Positions 45,759 through 54,493 of a stretch of 64,000 nt of DNA are shown piece by piece. The notes under the pieces were generated by a model. It made no database searches and was not told the origin of the DNA. It saw only the letters and a program-made list of their open reading frames with translations. Source of the stretch: Oceanimonas doudoroffii (GTDB lineage Bacteria; Pseudomonadota; Gammaproteobacteria; Enterobacterales; Aeromonadaceae); NCBI RefSeq assembly GCF_002242685.1, contig NZ_NBIM01000010.1:1-64000 (forward strand). The letters run 5' to 3'. Numbering within the stretch: position 1 is the stretch's first letter; each line of letters opens with the position of its first letter. The translations under genes and the position numbers were made by a program.

Positions 45759-46532
45759 TTAGTGCCGCAATCCCCGACCGGTGTGGATCAGGTACCAGGC
45801 GGCGGCGTAGAAGGCGGCGATAAAGGCCAGAATAATGCCGTAGGCCACGGTCAGGGGCACGTCGGTGATGCCCAGAAAGCCGTAGCGAAAGGCGTTGACC
45901 ATATAGAGCACCGGATTGGCATGGGACACCCCCTGCCAGAAGCCGGGCAGCAGCTCGATGGAGTAGAACACGCCCCCCAGATAAGTCAGCGGCGTCAGCA
46001 CAAAGGTGGGAATAATGCTGATATCGTCAAAGGTGCGGGCAAAAATGGCGTTAAGCAGCCCGGCCAGGGAAAACAACACGGCGGTGAGGAACACGGTGAC
46101 CACCACGCTGAACAGGTGGCTGACCTGCAGATCCACGAAGAACAGCGACACCAGGCTGACGATCAGCCCCACCAGCAGGCCCCGTACCACGCCGCCACCG
46201 ACGTAACCGGCAATGATCACATAGGTGGGCACCGGCGCCACCAGCAGCTCTTCCACGTTACGCTGAAACTTGCTGCTGAAAAACGACGAGGCCACGTTGG
46301 AATAGGAATTGGTGATCACCGACATCATGATGAGCCCGGGCACGATAAAGGCCATGTAGGAGTAGCCGCCCATCTCACCAATGCGGCTGCCGATCAGGTT
46401 GCCGAAAATCACGAAATACAGGGTCATGGTAATGGCCGGCGGCACCAGGGTCTGCACCCAGATGCGGGTAAAACGCACGATTTCACGATGCAGAATGCTG
46501 TTAAAGGCGATGTAATACTGTCTGGCACTCAT
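45759..46532 (-). CDS. yadH: ABC-2 type transporter permease YadH
   Basis: 257 residues (E. coli YadH 256) with six predicted membrane spans and the ABC-2 membrane domain: NSYSNVASSFFSSKFQRNVEELLVAPVP in the middle and FVLTPLTYLGGVFYSIELLP later. Such exporters move lipid- or polymer-like compounds, but the YadGH substrate is not known. It overlaps yadG by 4 bases. Confidence 0.92.
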   Translation of the reverse strand: MSARQYYIAFNSILHREIVRFTRIWVQTLVPPAITMTLYFVIFGNLIGSRIGEMGGYSYMAFIVPGLIMMSVITNSYSNVASSFFSSKFQRNVEELLVAPVPTYVIIAGYVGGGVVRGLLVGLIVSLVSLFFVDLQVSHLFSVVVTVFLTAVLFSLAGLLNAIFARTFDDISIIPTFVLTPLTYLGGVFYSIELLPGFWQGVSHANPVLYMVNAFRYGFLGITDVPLTVAYGIILAFIAAFYAAAWYLIHTGRGLRH

Positions 46533-47449
46533 GCTTTTCTCCCCTGTTCCACCAGTGTCACGAACAATTCTTCCAGCCGGTTGGCCTTGTTGCGCATGCT
46601 CAGCACGCGAATACCCTGCTCGTTGAGCTGGTCAAACACGCCGTTAAGGCCCTGCTCCTTTTTCACTTCCACTTCCAGGGTGTGGTCGTCCACCATCTGC
46701 CAGTTAAAGCCCGACAGGAAGGGCTCGCGGCAATCGGCGGCCAGATCGAGAATAAAGGTTTCCACATTGAGCTTGCCCAGCAGCCCCTTCATGGTGGTGT
46801 TTTCCACCAGCCGGCCCTTGTCGATAATGCCGATGTGACGGCACAGCATCTCGGCCTCTTCCAGGTAGTGGGTGGTAAGGATGATGGTGATGCCCTGAGC
46901 GTTGATTTCCTTGAGAAAGTCCCACATGGCCCGGCGTATTTCGATGTCCACCCCGGCGGTGGGCTCATCGAGGATCAGCAGTTTGGGCTGGTGCATCAAG
47001 GCCCGTGCGATCATCAGCCGGCGCTTCATGCCGCCGGACAGGGTGCGCGCCGGCAAATCCCGCTTTTCCCACAGATCCAGCTGCTTGAGGTAACGTTCGG
47101 CCCGGACCAGGGCTTCCTTGCGATCCACGCCGTACAACCCGGCCTGGTTAACCACAATCTGGCGCACCTTTTCAAACTGGTTGAAATTGAACTCCTGGGG
47201 CACAAGGCCAATGCAGGACTTGGCCAGTTCCAGCTCGGTGTCGATGTCGTGGCCAAACACCCGCACGGTGCCGCCGCTCTTGTTGACCAGGGAAGAGATG
47301 ATGCCGATGGTGGTGGACTTACCGGCGCCGTTGGGGCCGAGCAGGGCATAGAAGTCCCCTGCTTCCACGCCGAGATCAATGCCCTTGAGCGCCTCCACGC
47401 CGCCGGCATAGGTCTTGCGCAGCCCGGCGATCTCCAGTGCTTTGGTCAT
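46529..47449 (-). CDS. yadG: ABC transporter ATP-binding protein YadG
   Basis: 306 residues, near the 308 of E. coli YadG. Walker A GPNGAGKSTT, signature LSGGMKRRLMIARAL, Walker B LLILDEPTAGVD and LTTHYLEEAE are intact. It works with the membrane partner YadH encoded next. I chose the ATG near 47449 (MTKALEIAGLRKTYAGG), where homology starts; a longer frame would run through the hpt terminator. The start coordinate may be off by one base. Confidence 0.92.
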   Translation of the reverse strand: MTKALEIAGLRKTYAGGVEALKGIDLGVEAGDFYALLGPNGAGKSTTIGIISSLVNKSGGTVRVFGHDIDTELELAKSCIGLVPQEFNFNQFEKVRQIVVNQAGLYGVDRKEALVRAERYLKQLDLWEKRDLPARTLSGGMKRRLMIARALMHQPKLLILDEPTAGVDIEIRRAMWDFLKEINAQGITIILTTHYLEEAEMLCRHIGIIDKGRLVENTTMKGLLGKLNVETFILDLAADCREPFLSGFNWQMVDDHTLEVEVKKEQGLNGVFDQLNEQGIRVLSMRNKANRLEELFVTLVEQGRKA

Positions 47450-47462
47450 GTGTACTCCCAAT

Positions 47463-47497
47463 GAAAAACATATGCCTGGGCAAGGACCAGGCATATG
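47463..47497 (-). terminator. hpt terminator
   Basis: Inverted repeat CATATGCCTGG / CCAGGCATATG, 11-bp stem with a 7-base loop, then TTTTT on the minus strand. It lies about 30 bases after the hpt stop and just before the yadG start. Confidence 0.8.
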
Positions 47498-47526
47498 AAG
47501 GAATGGATGATGTAAAAAGCGAGGCG

Positions 47527-48057
47527 TTACTCCAGCGGCACAACCTTGCCGATATAGGGCAGGTTGCGGTACAGCTGGGCGTAGTCGATGCCGTAACCTA
47601 CCACGAATTCGTCGGGAATGGTAAAGCCCACCCAGTCGACCGGCACCTGTACCTCACGCCGCTCGGGCTTGTCGAGCAGGGTGCAGATGGTAAGTGAGGC
47701 CGGATTGCGCAGAGACAATATTTCCCTTACCTTGCTCAGGGTGTAACCGGTGTCGATGATGTCTTCCACGATTAGCACGTGCTTGCCATGGATCTCGTCG
47801 TCCAGATCCTTGAGGATGCGCACGTCCCGGTTGCTGTCCATGCTGTTGCCGTAGCTGGAGGCGGTCATGAAGTCGAGCCGCACCGGCACGGTGAGCTGAC
47901 GGCACAGATCGGCCAGAAAGACGCAGGAGCCCCGCAGCAGGCCCACCATGACCACTTCGTCGACGCCCTGATAGTGGGTGTTAATCTGTTCGCCCAGGGT
48001 CCTGGTTCTGGCATTGACCTCTTCGGTGCCGATCAGCACATCCACTCGGTGTTTCAT
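47527..48057 (-). CDS. hpt: Hypoxanthine phosphoribosyltransferase
   Basis: 176 residues; salvages hypoxanthine (and guanine) to IMP/GMP with PRPP. The PRPP-binding loop [32 protein letters not shown] and [20 protein letters not shown] are typical. It is on the minus strand upstream of yadGH, with a terminator between. Confidence 0.95.
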   Translation of the reverse strand: MKHRVDVLIGTEEVNARTRTLGEQINTHYQGVDEVVMVGLLRGSCVFLADLCRQLTVPVRLDFMTASSYGNSMDSNRDVRILKDLDDEIHGKHVLIVEDIIDTGYTLSKVREILSLRNPASLTICTLLDKPERREVQVPVDWVGFTIPDEFVVGYGIDYAQLYRNLPYIGKVVPLE

Positions 48058-48575
48058 TGTTTCTGCTCCGTTCGGGTGCGAGCCACCCGGCTGTGATTAA
48101 AGCGGTATTTTAGCGGAATTCCCAAACCTGTGCACAAACGCGGATACGCAACGCGAAGCATCAGTGCGGTTGCACTCCGCCGACACGCTTCAAGTACTTC
48201 CCTGTAACGCTCGAAAATGCCATCCATGGCATTTTATGGTCGGCTTCGGCAATCCCCACTGCTGCTTCGAGTTACCTCGGCATCGCCTGCATGCAGTCAG
48301 GTCAGTACATTCTGAGGAGGGCAAAGGCCCACTGCGCCATGGCCGAAAATTGCTCCTGCATGTTCGGCATTCCCGCCATCCCTGGCGGTCAGATGCGCAG
48401 TGGAGCCCCCATGGGGCGAGCCTGCTCGCCGTAACGAAATGTTTCAGCCCGACCGAACATTCAGTATGTTCGCAGCGGGTTGAAACATTGAGTGGCATGT
48501 CATCACGGCGTGCCGAAGAAGCAGTGCGCTTTGTCCCACGAAGTGCACTGTACCCACAGACAACTTGTTTTTACT
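48058..48575. other. Gap hpt / ubiX: repeat-filled, no gene seen
   Basis: The gap is largely made of mosaic repeat modules (see copy B). Frames of 100-150 codons run across it on both strands, but they lack ribosome sites, have high Arg/Pro/Ser/His content and follow repeats found in other gaps, so I do not call them. The hpt promoter should lie within the first 80 bases next to 48057; I did not identify it with confidence. Confidence 0.65.
48179..48540. repeat. Mosaic intergenic repeat, copy B (hpt/ubiX gap)
   Basis: Three shared modules in a row. 48179-48280 matches the reverse of 21929-22030 and holds AAATGCCATCCATGGCATTT. 48336-48496 (about 160 bp) matches the reverse of 53981-54142 and contains three dyads: CGCCATCCCTGGCG, GGCGAGCCTGCTCGCC and CGAACATTCAGTATGTTCG. 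48505-48540 is the 36-bp module, same sense as 54394-54429 and reverse of 21799-21834. Differences between copies are mostly in loops and linkers. Confidence 0.83.
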
Positions 48576-49223
48576 TCAAGCTTCCGGCTTCGAGCCTGGG
48601 TTCGCGCCATACCCCCAGCGGCTGACCAGATCCTGATCCACACCCAGGTGATCCAGGATCCGCGCCACCATAAAATCGACCAGATCGTCGATGGTTTTCG
48701 GCTGGTGATAAAAGCCCGGCGCCGCCGGCATTATCGTCACCCCCATGCGCGCCAGTTTGAGCAGGTTTTCCAGGTGGATCTCGGACAGTGGCGACTCCCG
48801 GGGCACCAGGATCAACTGCCCCTTTTCCTTGATCACCACGTCGGCGGCCCGCTCGATCAGATTGTCGGAGGCGCCGCTGGCAATGGACGCCACCGTGCCC
48901 ATGGAGCAGGGGCAGATCACCATGCGTCGGGGCGCCCCCGAGCCCGAGGCCACCGGCGAGAACCATTCTTCCTTGCCATAGGCCCGAATTTGGCCAGGCT
49001 CGGCGCCGTAACGCTCACACAAATACTCGGCCAGCAGCTCCGGTTTGCCCGGCCACTGTTCGCCCTGCTCGGTGGCCAGCACCACTCGCGCGGCACCGGA
49101 CACCAGCAGGTGCACCTGCATGCCGGCTTTTACCAGACACTGCAGCAACGCCAGCGCATAAGGCGCACCGGAGGCGCCGCTCAGGGCCAGGGTGATCTGC
49201 TGATCACGGGCATACTCAGCCAT
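48576..49223 (-). CDS. ubiX: Flavin prenyltransferase UbiX
   Basis: 215 residues; makes prenylated FMN, the cofactor for the decarboxylase UbiD in ubiquinone synthesis. FMN-binding [65 protein letters not shown] and [20 protein letters not shown] are all hallmark blocks. ATG 49223 lies inside the 3' end of mpl (8-base overlap), so the two are translationally coupled. Confidence 0.95.
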   Translation of the reverse strand: MAEYARDQQITLALSGASGAPYALALLQCLVKAGMQVHLLVSGAARVVLATEQGEQWPGKPELLAEYLCERYGAEPGQIRAYGKEEWFSPVASGSGAPRRMVICPCSMGTVASIASGASDNLIERAADVVIKEKGQLILVPRESPLSEIHLENLLKLARMGVTIMPAAPGFYHQPKTIDDLVDFMVARILDHLGVDQDLVSRWGYGANPGSKPEA

Positions 49224-50574
49224 GGGCCACCTCCAGCCCCGCCAGCAGCTTGCCGTGAATGCCGCCAAAGCCGCCGTTGCTCATGATGAGAATTTCGTCA
49301 CCGGCCTCGGCGTCGCGCACCAGGGCGTCAATCAGCGCATTGAGGTCGTCAAACACTCGGCCTTGCGGGCAACTCCCGGCCACGGCCTGCAGATCCCATT
49401 CCAAGCCCGGCGGCTGAAACAGGTAGGTGGCATCGGCCTGTTGCAGTGAATCGGCCAGCTCCCGCTGGTGTATACCCATTTTCATGGTATTGGATCGCGG
49501 CTCCAGCACCGCCAGCACGCGGCGGCCTGCACTGCGGGCCTTGAGGCCGGCCAGGGTGGTGGCGATGGCGGTGGGATGATGGGCAAAGTCGTCCCACACG
49601 CGAATGCCGGCTACCTCGCCCTTTTGCTCCATGCGCCGCCTGGGCGGCACAAAACCGCACAGGGCGGCGATGCCGTCCGCCACCGGCACCCCGGCGTGGC
49701 GAGCGGCGGCCAGGGCCATCAGTCCGTTGTTGACGTTATGCAGCCCCATACAGGACCAGTTCACCTCGCCCACCCGCTCATTGTCGAGCCAGACCGCAAA
49801 GCGGCTGCCGTCGGCGGCCTGCAGCTCGGCGCGCCACAGGCCGTCGTCGCCCACGTATTCCAGCTCGCTCCAGCAGCCCAAGTCCTTTACCTGTTCCAGC
49901 GCGTGAGTGTGAGTGGGCATCAGGATCCGGCCATGGCCGGGCACCATGCGCAGCAAATGATGGAACTGCCGCTGGATCGCCGCCAGATCCGGAAAAATAT
50001 CCGCATGATCAAACTCGAGGTTGTTGAGGATCAGGGTGCTGGGCCGGTAGTGCACAAACTTGGATCGCTTGTCGAAAAAGGCACTGTCGTACTCGTCCGC
50101 CTCGATCACGAAAAACGGCGACTCGCCGAGGCGGGCAGACACGTCAAAGTTGCCGGGCACGCCACCGATCAGAAAGCCGGGATGCAGGCCGCAGTCCTGC
50201 AGCACATGGGCCAGCATGCCGGAGGTGGTGGTCTTGCCGTGGGTACCGGCCACCGCCAGTACCCAGCGGTCCTGCAACACATGCTCCAGCAACCACTGAG
50301 GCCCGGAGGTATAAGGAATGCGCCGGTTGAGCACGGCCTCCACACAGGGGTTTCCCCGGCTCATGGCGTTGCCGATCACCACCAGATCCGGCATAGAATC
50401 CAGCTGGGCTGGATCATAGCCTTCGATCAGCGCGATGCCCTGCTGCTCAAGCTGGGTGCTCATGGGCGGGTAGACATTGGCATCGCTGCCGGTCACCTGG
50501 TAGCCAAGCTGACGGGCCAGCACCGCCAGACCACCCATAAAGGTGCCACAGATACCGAGAATATGAATGTGCAT
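49216..50574 (-). CDS. mpl: UDP-MurNAc:L-alanyl-gamma-D-glutamyl-meso-diaminopimelate ligase
   Basis: 452 residues; reattaches recycled tripeptide to UDP-MurNAc, in peptidoglycan recycling. [21 protein letters not shown] starts the Mur-ligase N-terminal domain, [18 protein letters not shown] is the ATP-binding loop, and [21 protein letters not shown] follows. ATG 50574 (MHIHILG) matches the family start; the frame is open 35 codons upstream. It is divergent from ppa. Confidence 0.95.
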   Translation of the reverse strand: MHIHILGICGTFMGGLAVLARQLGYQVTGSDANVYPPMSTQLEQQGIALIEGYDPAQLDSMPDLVVIGNAMSRGNPCVEAVLNRRIPYTSGPQWLLEHVLQDRWVLAVAGTHGKTTTSGMLAHVLQDCGLHPGFLIGGVPGNFDVSARLGESPFFVIEADEYDSAFFDKRSKFVHYRPSTLILNNLEFDHADIFPDLAAIQRQFHHLLRMVPGHGRILMPTHTHALEQVKDLGCWSELEYVGDDGLWRAELQAADGSRFAVWLDNERVGEVNWSCMGLHNVNNGLMALAAARHAGVPVADGIAALCGFVPPRRRMEQKGEVAGIRVWDDFAHHPTAIATTLAGLKARSAGRRVLAVLEPRSNTMKMGIHQRELADSLQQADATYLFQPPGLEWDLQAVAGSCPQGRVFDDLNALIDALVRDAEAGDEILIMSNGGFGGIHGKLLAGLEVAHG

Positions 50575-50640
50575 AGGCTGCCTTCGGCGTAGTGAAAGTG
50601 GAGGCATTCTAGCAACCCGGCGGCACTTTGGGCACTGCTC

Positions 50641-50670
50641 TGGCGATTCACGCGACAGCCCGGTTATAAT
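50641..50670 (+). promoter_or_regulatory. Candidate ppa promoter
   Basis: A consensus TATAAT (50665-50670) with a weak -35 TGGCGA (50641-50646) 18 bp upstream. The predicted start near 50677 gives a leader of about 100 bases before ppa. Confidence 0.45.
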
Positions 50671-50774
50671 GCAGGCCACGCATCGCCGTCAGCCATTTGT
50701 ATAACAGATGCAATGCAGCCACGGTGGTACACTCTTTTCACAATTCCGTTACTGACTATCTACAAGGAAACGTC

Positions 50775-51305
50775 ATGAGCCTGAACCTGGTACCGGCCGG
50801 TAAGAGCCTGCCCGAAGATATCTATGTGGTTATCGAAATTCCTCAGAACGCCGATCCCATCAAGTATGAAGTGGACAAGGACACCGGCGCCGTGTTCGTG
50901 GATCGTTTCATGTCCACTCCCATGTTCTACCCCTGCAACTACGGCTACGTGAACCAGACCCTGTCCCTGGACGGCGACCCGGTAGACGTGCTGGTGCCCA
51001 CTCCGCACCCGCTGGTACCCGGTGCCGTGATCCGCTGCCGTCCGGTGGGTGTGCTGAAGATGACCGACGAGTCCGGTGAAGACGCCAAGGTGATCGCCGT
51101 TCCCCACAGCAAGCTGACCAAGGAATACGATCACATTCAGGACATCAACGACGTGCCCGAGCTGCTCAAGGCCCAGATCAAGCACTTCTTTGAGCGCTAT
51201 AAAGAGCTGGAAGCGGGCAAGTGGGTGAAGGTAGAAGGCTGGGAAGACAAGGCCGCCGCCGAAGCCGAAATCCTGGCTTCCGCCGAGCGCTACAACAAGG
51301 CGTGA
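50775..51305 (+). CDS. ppa: Inorganic pyrophosphatase (family I)
   Basis: 176 residues, same length class as E. coli Ppa; hydrolyses pyrophosphate and pulls biosynthesis forward. Active-site blocks [26 protein letters not shown] and the signature DGDPVDVLV are intact. ATG 50775 ([18 protein letters not shown]) follows AAGGA by 6 bases; the frame is open 26 codons upstream. Monocistronic with a strong terminator. Confidence 0.96.
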   Translation: MSLNLVPAGKSLPEDIYVVIEIPQNADPIKYEVDKDTGAVFVDRFMSTPMFYPCNYGYVNQTLSLDGDPVDVLVPTPHPLVPGAVIRCRPVGVLKMTDESGEDAKVIAVPHSKLTKEYDHIQDINDVPELLKAQIKHFFERYKELEAGKWVKVEGWEDKAAAEAEILASAERYNKA

Positions 51306-51326
51306 TAGTTCATTCCTTGTAAACAC

Positions 51327-51356
51327 AAAAAAAGAGCACTTCGGTGCTCTTTTTTT
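51327..51356. terminator. ppa terminator
   Basis: AAAAAAAGAGCAC-TTCG-GTGCTCTTTTTTT with a stable UUCG loop. The symmetric A/T tracts make it usable on both strands, which fits the small converging frame at 51446-51532. Confidence 0.93.
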
Positions 51357-51445
51357 GTTGGTGTGGCGGTCAGCCGGTCCGGGATAACCCCTTGATGACA
51401 AAGCCCCTAATGGGCCTTATGCTGTATGCAGTTTGACCGGTTGCC

Positions 51446-51532
51446 CTATATCATGACGGCGAGGATCCCGAGGCTTGAGACATAGCCGATGAACAGAAGC
51501 AACCAAGTCATCCTGGACTTGTCTTTTTGCAT
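51446..51532 (-). CDS. Candidate 28-residue membrane microprotein
   Basis: A short frame on the minus strand: ATG 51532, stop TAG ending at 51446. A perfect AAAGGAG lies 6 bases upstream of the ATG. The product starts MQKDKSRM (basic/polar) and continues TWLLLFIGYVSSLGILAVMI, one uninterrupted hydrophobic segment of 20 residues, so it would be a single-span inner-membrane protein with the basic end in the cytoplasm. It lies between ppa and the TIGR03899-like gene, converging on ppa, and can use the ppa terminator. I do not recognise the family. It may be chance, but ribosome site, charge pattern and hydrophobicity agree. Confidence 0.6.
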   Translation of the reverse strand: MQKDKSRMTWLLLFIGYVSSLGILAVMI

Positions 51533-51605
51533 TCGGTGCTCCTTTCGAAATTGCAGTCGAATGTTAACATGATGAAAACAAAATTAACAAGCTGAATCGA
51601 CGTTC

Positions 51606-52424
51606 ATGAACGCCAAACCACCCAGTCAGGATTCAAAGATCAAAAACAGCAAACACCTGCTGCGTGAACTCGCCGAGCAGCGTGGCCTGGCCGGACAGCT
51701 GCACGGAGATCCTGCCAATAGCCTGGGGGATCGTTACCAAGTTCGCCGGCAGCTGGACGAGGCCGCACGCCAGAAAAACCTGGAAACCATCATCGGTCAG
51801 GCCCATGAGCTGTGCGGCACCGAGGTGGCTGGCGAGCCGGATCCGGACTGGCTGAGCCATTTTCTGGATCTGGCCGAAAACATCCGTCACCCTGCCATGC
51901 AGCAGTTCTGGGCGCGTATTCTGGCCCGGGAAATCGGCCGGCCCGGACGCTGCTCGGTGCAGTCGCTGACCTGCCTGCGGCGCATGACTCAGAAGGATGC
52001 CCTGCTGCTGCAACGGGCCGGCGCCCTGGGTTGCCATTTCGGCGACGACAACCTTCGGCTGATCACCGGCTTCCGGCAAAAGGGGCTGTGGCAGGGGCTA
52101 CGTCAGCAAAAGCTCAATCCGGGCAAGTATCGCCTGCCCTACGCCGGGCTGATGCAGTTGTTTGAGCTGGGCTTGTTGCACCAGACCGAACTGGAGTCGG
52201 GGGAGTTGGTAGCCAGCACTCCGCTGACCCTGGTGCTGGCGGGTAGACGGCTGCAACTGAGCCCTCGGCGCCGGGGGGTGCGGCTGCTGTATCACCGCTT
52301 TACCGCCACCGGCAATGAGCTCGCCGGGTTGATGACGGAAGTGACGCCCAAGGAGTACGTCACGGATCTGATGGAGCTGCTGGCCCCGCTGGGCCAGCTG
52401 GAACAGGCGGGCGGAGAGGCTTAA
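51606..52424 (+). CDS. Uncharacterised protein, resembling TIGR03899 family
   Basis: 272 residues, no signal peptide or membrane span. The stretch HFLDLAENIRHPAMQQFWARILAREIGRPGRCSVQSLTCLRRMT resembles in memory the TIGR03899 family of unknown function found in Vibrio, Shewanella and relatives and the related DUF2806-like fold; the family label is recalled, not searched. Arg-rich and probably helical. The ribosome site of ATG 51606 is poor (only AAGCTGAATC upstream). It converges on cysG with a 4-base overlap of the coding ends and no terminator between. Confidence 0.72.
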   Translation: MNAKPPSQDSKIKNSKHLLRELAEQRGLAGQLHGDPANSLGDRYQVRRQLDEAARQKNLETIIGQAHELCGTEVAGEPDPDWLSHFLDLAENIRHPAMQQFWARILAREIGRPGRCSVQSLTCLRRMTQKDALLLQRAGALGCHFGDDNLRLITGFRQKGLWQGLRQQKLNPGKYRLPYAGLMQLFELGLLHQTELESGELVASTPLTLVLAGRRLQLSPRRRGVRLLYHRFTATGNELAGLMTEVTPKEYVTDLMELLAPLGQLEQAGGEA

Positions 52425-53815
52425 CCGGCGCGTTCAAGGGAAACGTCTGGAACTCCGGTGTTGAACCAGGCCAGGCTGTCCGCCAGTGAGGCCACCGAAC
52501 CGATCACCATCAGCGCCGGGCTTTCAACCCGAGTGGCGAGTTCGCTCAGTCCACTCAGCTCGCCCCGCACCACCTTCTGTTGCCGCGTGGTTCCCCGTTC
52601 GATCAGCGCCACCGGGGTGCCGGCGTCCAGGCCGTGGGCCAGCAGTTGCTGCTGAATATGCCCCGAGCGCATCAGTCCCATGTAGATAACCAGGGTCTGG
52701 CGGCCGCAGGCCAGGCTGGCCCAGTCCGGCTCTTCACCGTTCTTCTTGCAGTGGCCGGTAATGAATACCGCGCTCTGGGCATGATCCCGATGAGTAAGAG
52801 GAATGCCCGCATAGGCGGTGGCGCCGGCGGCGGCGGTAATGCCCGGCACCACCTGGTAACGAATACCCGCGGCCACCAGGGTCTCCAGCTCTTCCGCGCC
52901 CCGGCCAAACATAAAGGGATCGCCGCCCTTGAGCCGCACTACCCGCTTGCCTGCCAGCGCATGATCCACCAACAACTGGTTTATTTGATCCTGCGGCACG
53001 CTGTGGTTGCCCGCCTTCTTGCCCACGGGGATCCGCTCCGCCTCGGGACGGATCAGCGCCATGATCTCGTCGGACACCAGTTGATCGTAAAGCACCACAT
53101 CGGCCTTTTGCAGCTCGTTCAGAGCCTTGATCGTCAGCAGATCCGGATCCCCCGGCCCCGCCCCCACCAGGATCACCTCACCGCTTGAGGGCTGTTGCAC
53201 TTCCTGCTGCAGCCACTTCTCGGCGGCGGCCAGGTTGCCGTGCTTGAGAAAGGCATTGAGGGTGCTGTCGTCCTGAGTGCGGGCCCAGAACCGGCGGCGC
53301 TCGTCGCTGTTGCCCAGGGTGTTTTTCACCCGCTGGCGAAGGCGGCCGGCCACCTCCGCCAACGCGCCCCAGTGGGACGGCAGCAGGGCGTCGAGCCGGG
53401 CCCGCAACAAGCGAGCCAGCCAGGGCGCCTTGCCGCCGGTGCTGAGTGCCACCTGCAGCGGAAAGCGTTCCACCACGGACGGAAAGATCACCGCCGAGCG
53501 CTTGCTGTCGTCGGCCTTGTTCACCAGCAGGCCGCGCTGGTTGGCAAGCTGGTAGACCCGGGCGTTGACTTCCGCACTGTCGGTGGCGGTAACCACCAGA
53601 AAGCGGCCGTCGAGATGAACCTCATCAAAGGAAGCCTGAAGCCACTCGAACTCGGACAGCTGTTGTTCCAGTTCGAGGCAGAGCTTCGGAGCCACCACGG
53701 TCAGCCTGGCGCCCCGGGACAGCAGCAAGCGGGCCTTGCGGGCGGCCACGGCACCGCCGCCCACCACCAGGCAGGGACGTTGTTCAATGCTGATAAAAAG
53801 AGGCAGGTGTTCCAT
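52421..53815 (-). CDS. cysG: Siroheme synthase (trifunctional)
   Basis: 464 residues; turns uroporphyrinogen III into siroheme, the cofactor of sulfite reductase CysI encoded nearby. The N-terminal NAD-dependent dehydrogenase/ferrochelatase half starts MEHLPLFISIEQRPCLVVGGG and contains LSTGGKAPWLARLLRARLD; the C-terminal SAM-dependent methyltransferase half has VGAGPGDPDLLTIKAL, RLKGGDPFMFGRGAEE and VVPGITAAAG. Its gene is separated from cysH by the repeat-rich gap. Upstream, at the same distance as for cysJ, lies a shared 20-bp dyad. Confidence 0.95.
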   Translation of the reverse strand: MEHLPLFISIEQRPCLVVGGGAVAARKARLLLSRGARLTVVAPKLCLELEQQLSEFEWLQASFDEVHLDGRFLVVTATDSAEVNARVYQLANQRGLLVNKADDSKRSAVIFPSVVERFPLQVALSTGGKAPWLARLLRARLDALLPSHWGALAEVAGRLRQRVKNTLGNSDERRRFWARTQDDSTLNAFLKHGNLAAAEKWLQQEVQQPSSGEVILVGAGPGDPDLLTIKALNELQKADVVLYDQLVSDEIMALIRPEAERIPVGKKAGNHSVPQDQINQLLVDHALAGKRVVRLKGGDPFMFGRGAEELETLVAAGIRYQVVPGITAAAGATAYAGIPLTHRDHAQSAVFITGHCKKNGEEPDWASLACGRQTLVIYMGLMRSGHIQQQLLAHGLDAGTPVALIERGTTRQQKVVRGELSGLSELATRVESPALMVIGSVASLADSLAWFNTGVPDVSLERAG

Positions 53816-53879
53816 GGCCGGCTCCGCGAATAACGATAGACAGCCTAACTATAAACCCCGGGTCATATAGCCACATAAT

Positions 53880-53899
53880 AATAAAAAATGATTTTTTAT
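53880..53899 (-). promoter_or_regulatory. Candidate CysB-type operator of cysG
   Basis: The minus strand reads ATAAAAAATCATTTTTTATT, 65-84 bases before the cysG ATG. It shares 17 of 20 bases with the element upstream of cysJ and contains an ATAAA...TTTAT dyad. The sulfur regulator CysB (LysR type) is the natural candidate, by inference from the genes served. Confidence 0.5.
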
Positions 53900-53980
53900 G
53901 CCTTTAACGCATTAGTGGTGTCTTCAGAGCTGTACAGAGGTCGAACAAAGGCACTACTTCACGACACGCTTCGGTGAAGG

Positions 53981-54429
53981 CCACTCACTAAAAATACCTG
54001 CTGCGAACATACTCAATGTTCGGTCAGGCATTTTTACTTCGTCACGGCGAGCAAGCTCGCCCCATGAACGCTCGGCAAATGTATCTGACCGCCAGGGATG
54101 GCGGGAATGCCGAAAATGCAGGAGCAACTTTTCGGCCATGGCATTTGATCGGTCGTGAAGCAGACACCTTTGCTCTCCCTCTTCGGCATCGACTTCGCCT
54201 ATAACAACTCTTTGAACGCTTGCGCGAATATCAGGATTGGAAGGAACCTTTCTATTTACAGAAAAGATATACATTCCCACGAGAAGTGTGGAAACGAGAG
54301 GCAACTCGGCAGTTAACAAGGAGGGCAAAGGGTGTCTGCTTCGCCGGCCCTTCGCGCCAGGGATGGCGAGACGGAGCTTACATGGAGGTATTTACAGCGT
54401 GCCGGAGAAGCAGTGCGCTTTGTCCGACG
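53981..54429. repeat. Mosaic intergenic repeat, copy C (cysG/cysH gap)
   Basis: Contains the 160-bp block 53981-54142 (reverse of 48336-48496), with dyads CGAACATACTCAATGTTCG, GGCGAGCAAGCTCGCC and CGCCAGGGATGGCG; a block 54318-54366 (reverse of 21839-21888); and the 36-bp module 54394-54429 (same sense as 48505-48540). The stretch between them (54143-54317) includes GAAGCAGACACC (near 54157), again a piece of the second block, and otherwise unique sequence. Confidence 0.83.
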
Positions 54430-54460
54430 ACCTTGCCTGGACTGACAAACAGCGCAAAGC

Positions 54461-54490
54461 AAAAGGGCCGGCAAATGCCGGCCCTTTTTT
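54461..54490. terminator. Terminator after cysH
   Basis: AAAAGGGCCGGC-AAAT-GCCGGCCCTTTT, a 12-bp stem with T-tract on plus and TTTTGCTTT on minus, 4 bases after the cysH stop. It would end the cysJIH transcript and separate it from the repeat gap. Confidence 0.88.
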
Positions 54491-54493
54491 AAA

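Larger units (their letters stand above)
53816..54493. other. Gap cysG / cysH: cysG promoter region plus repeats, no gene
   Basis: The first 85 bases next to cysG form its AT-rich control region with the shared dyad. From about 53980 on, the gap consists of mosaic repeat modules (copy C) and a terminator at its cysH end. Frames of 60-125 codons on either strand lack credible starts and run through the repeats, so none is called. Confidence 0.7.

Noticed and set aside
48164..48625. 153-codon open frame in the hpt/ubiX gap
   Set aside because: It runs across repeat modules and into ubiX, has no ribosome site, and the same DNA in other gaps does not keep the frame.
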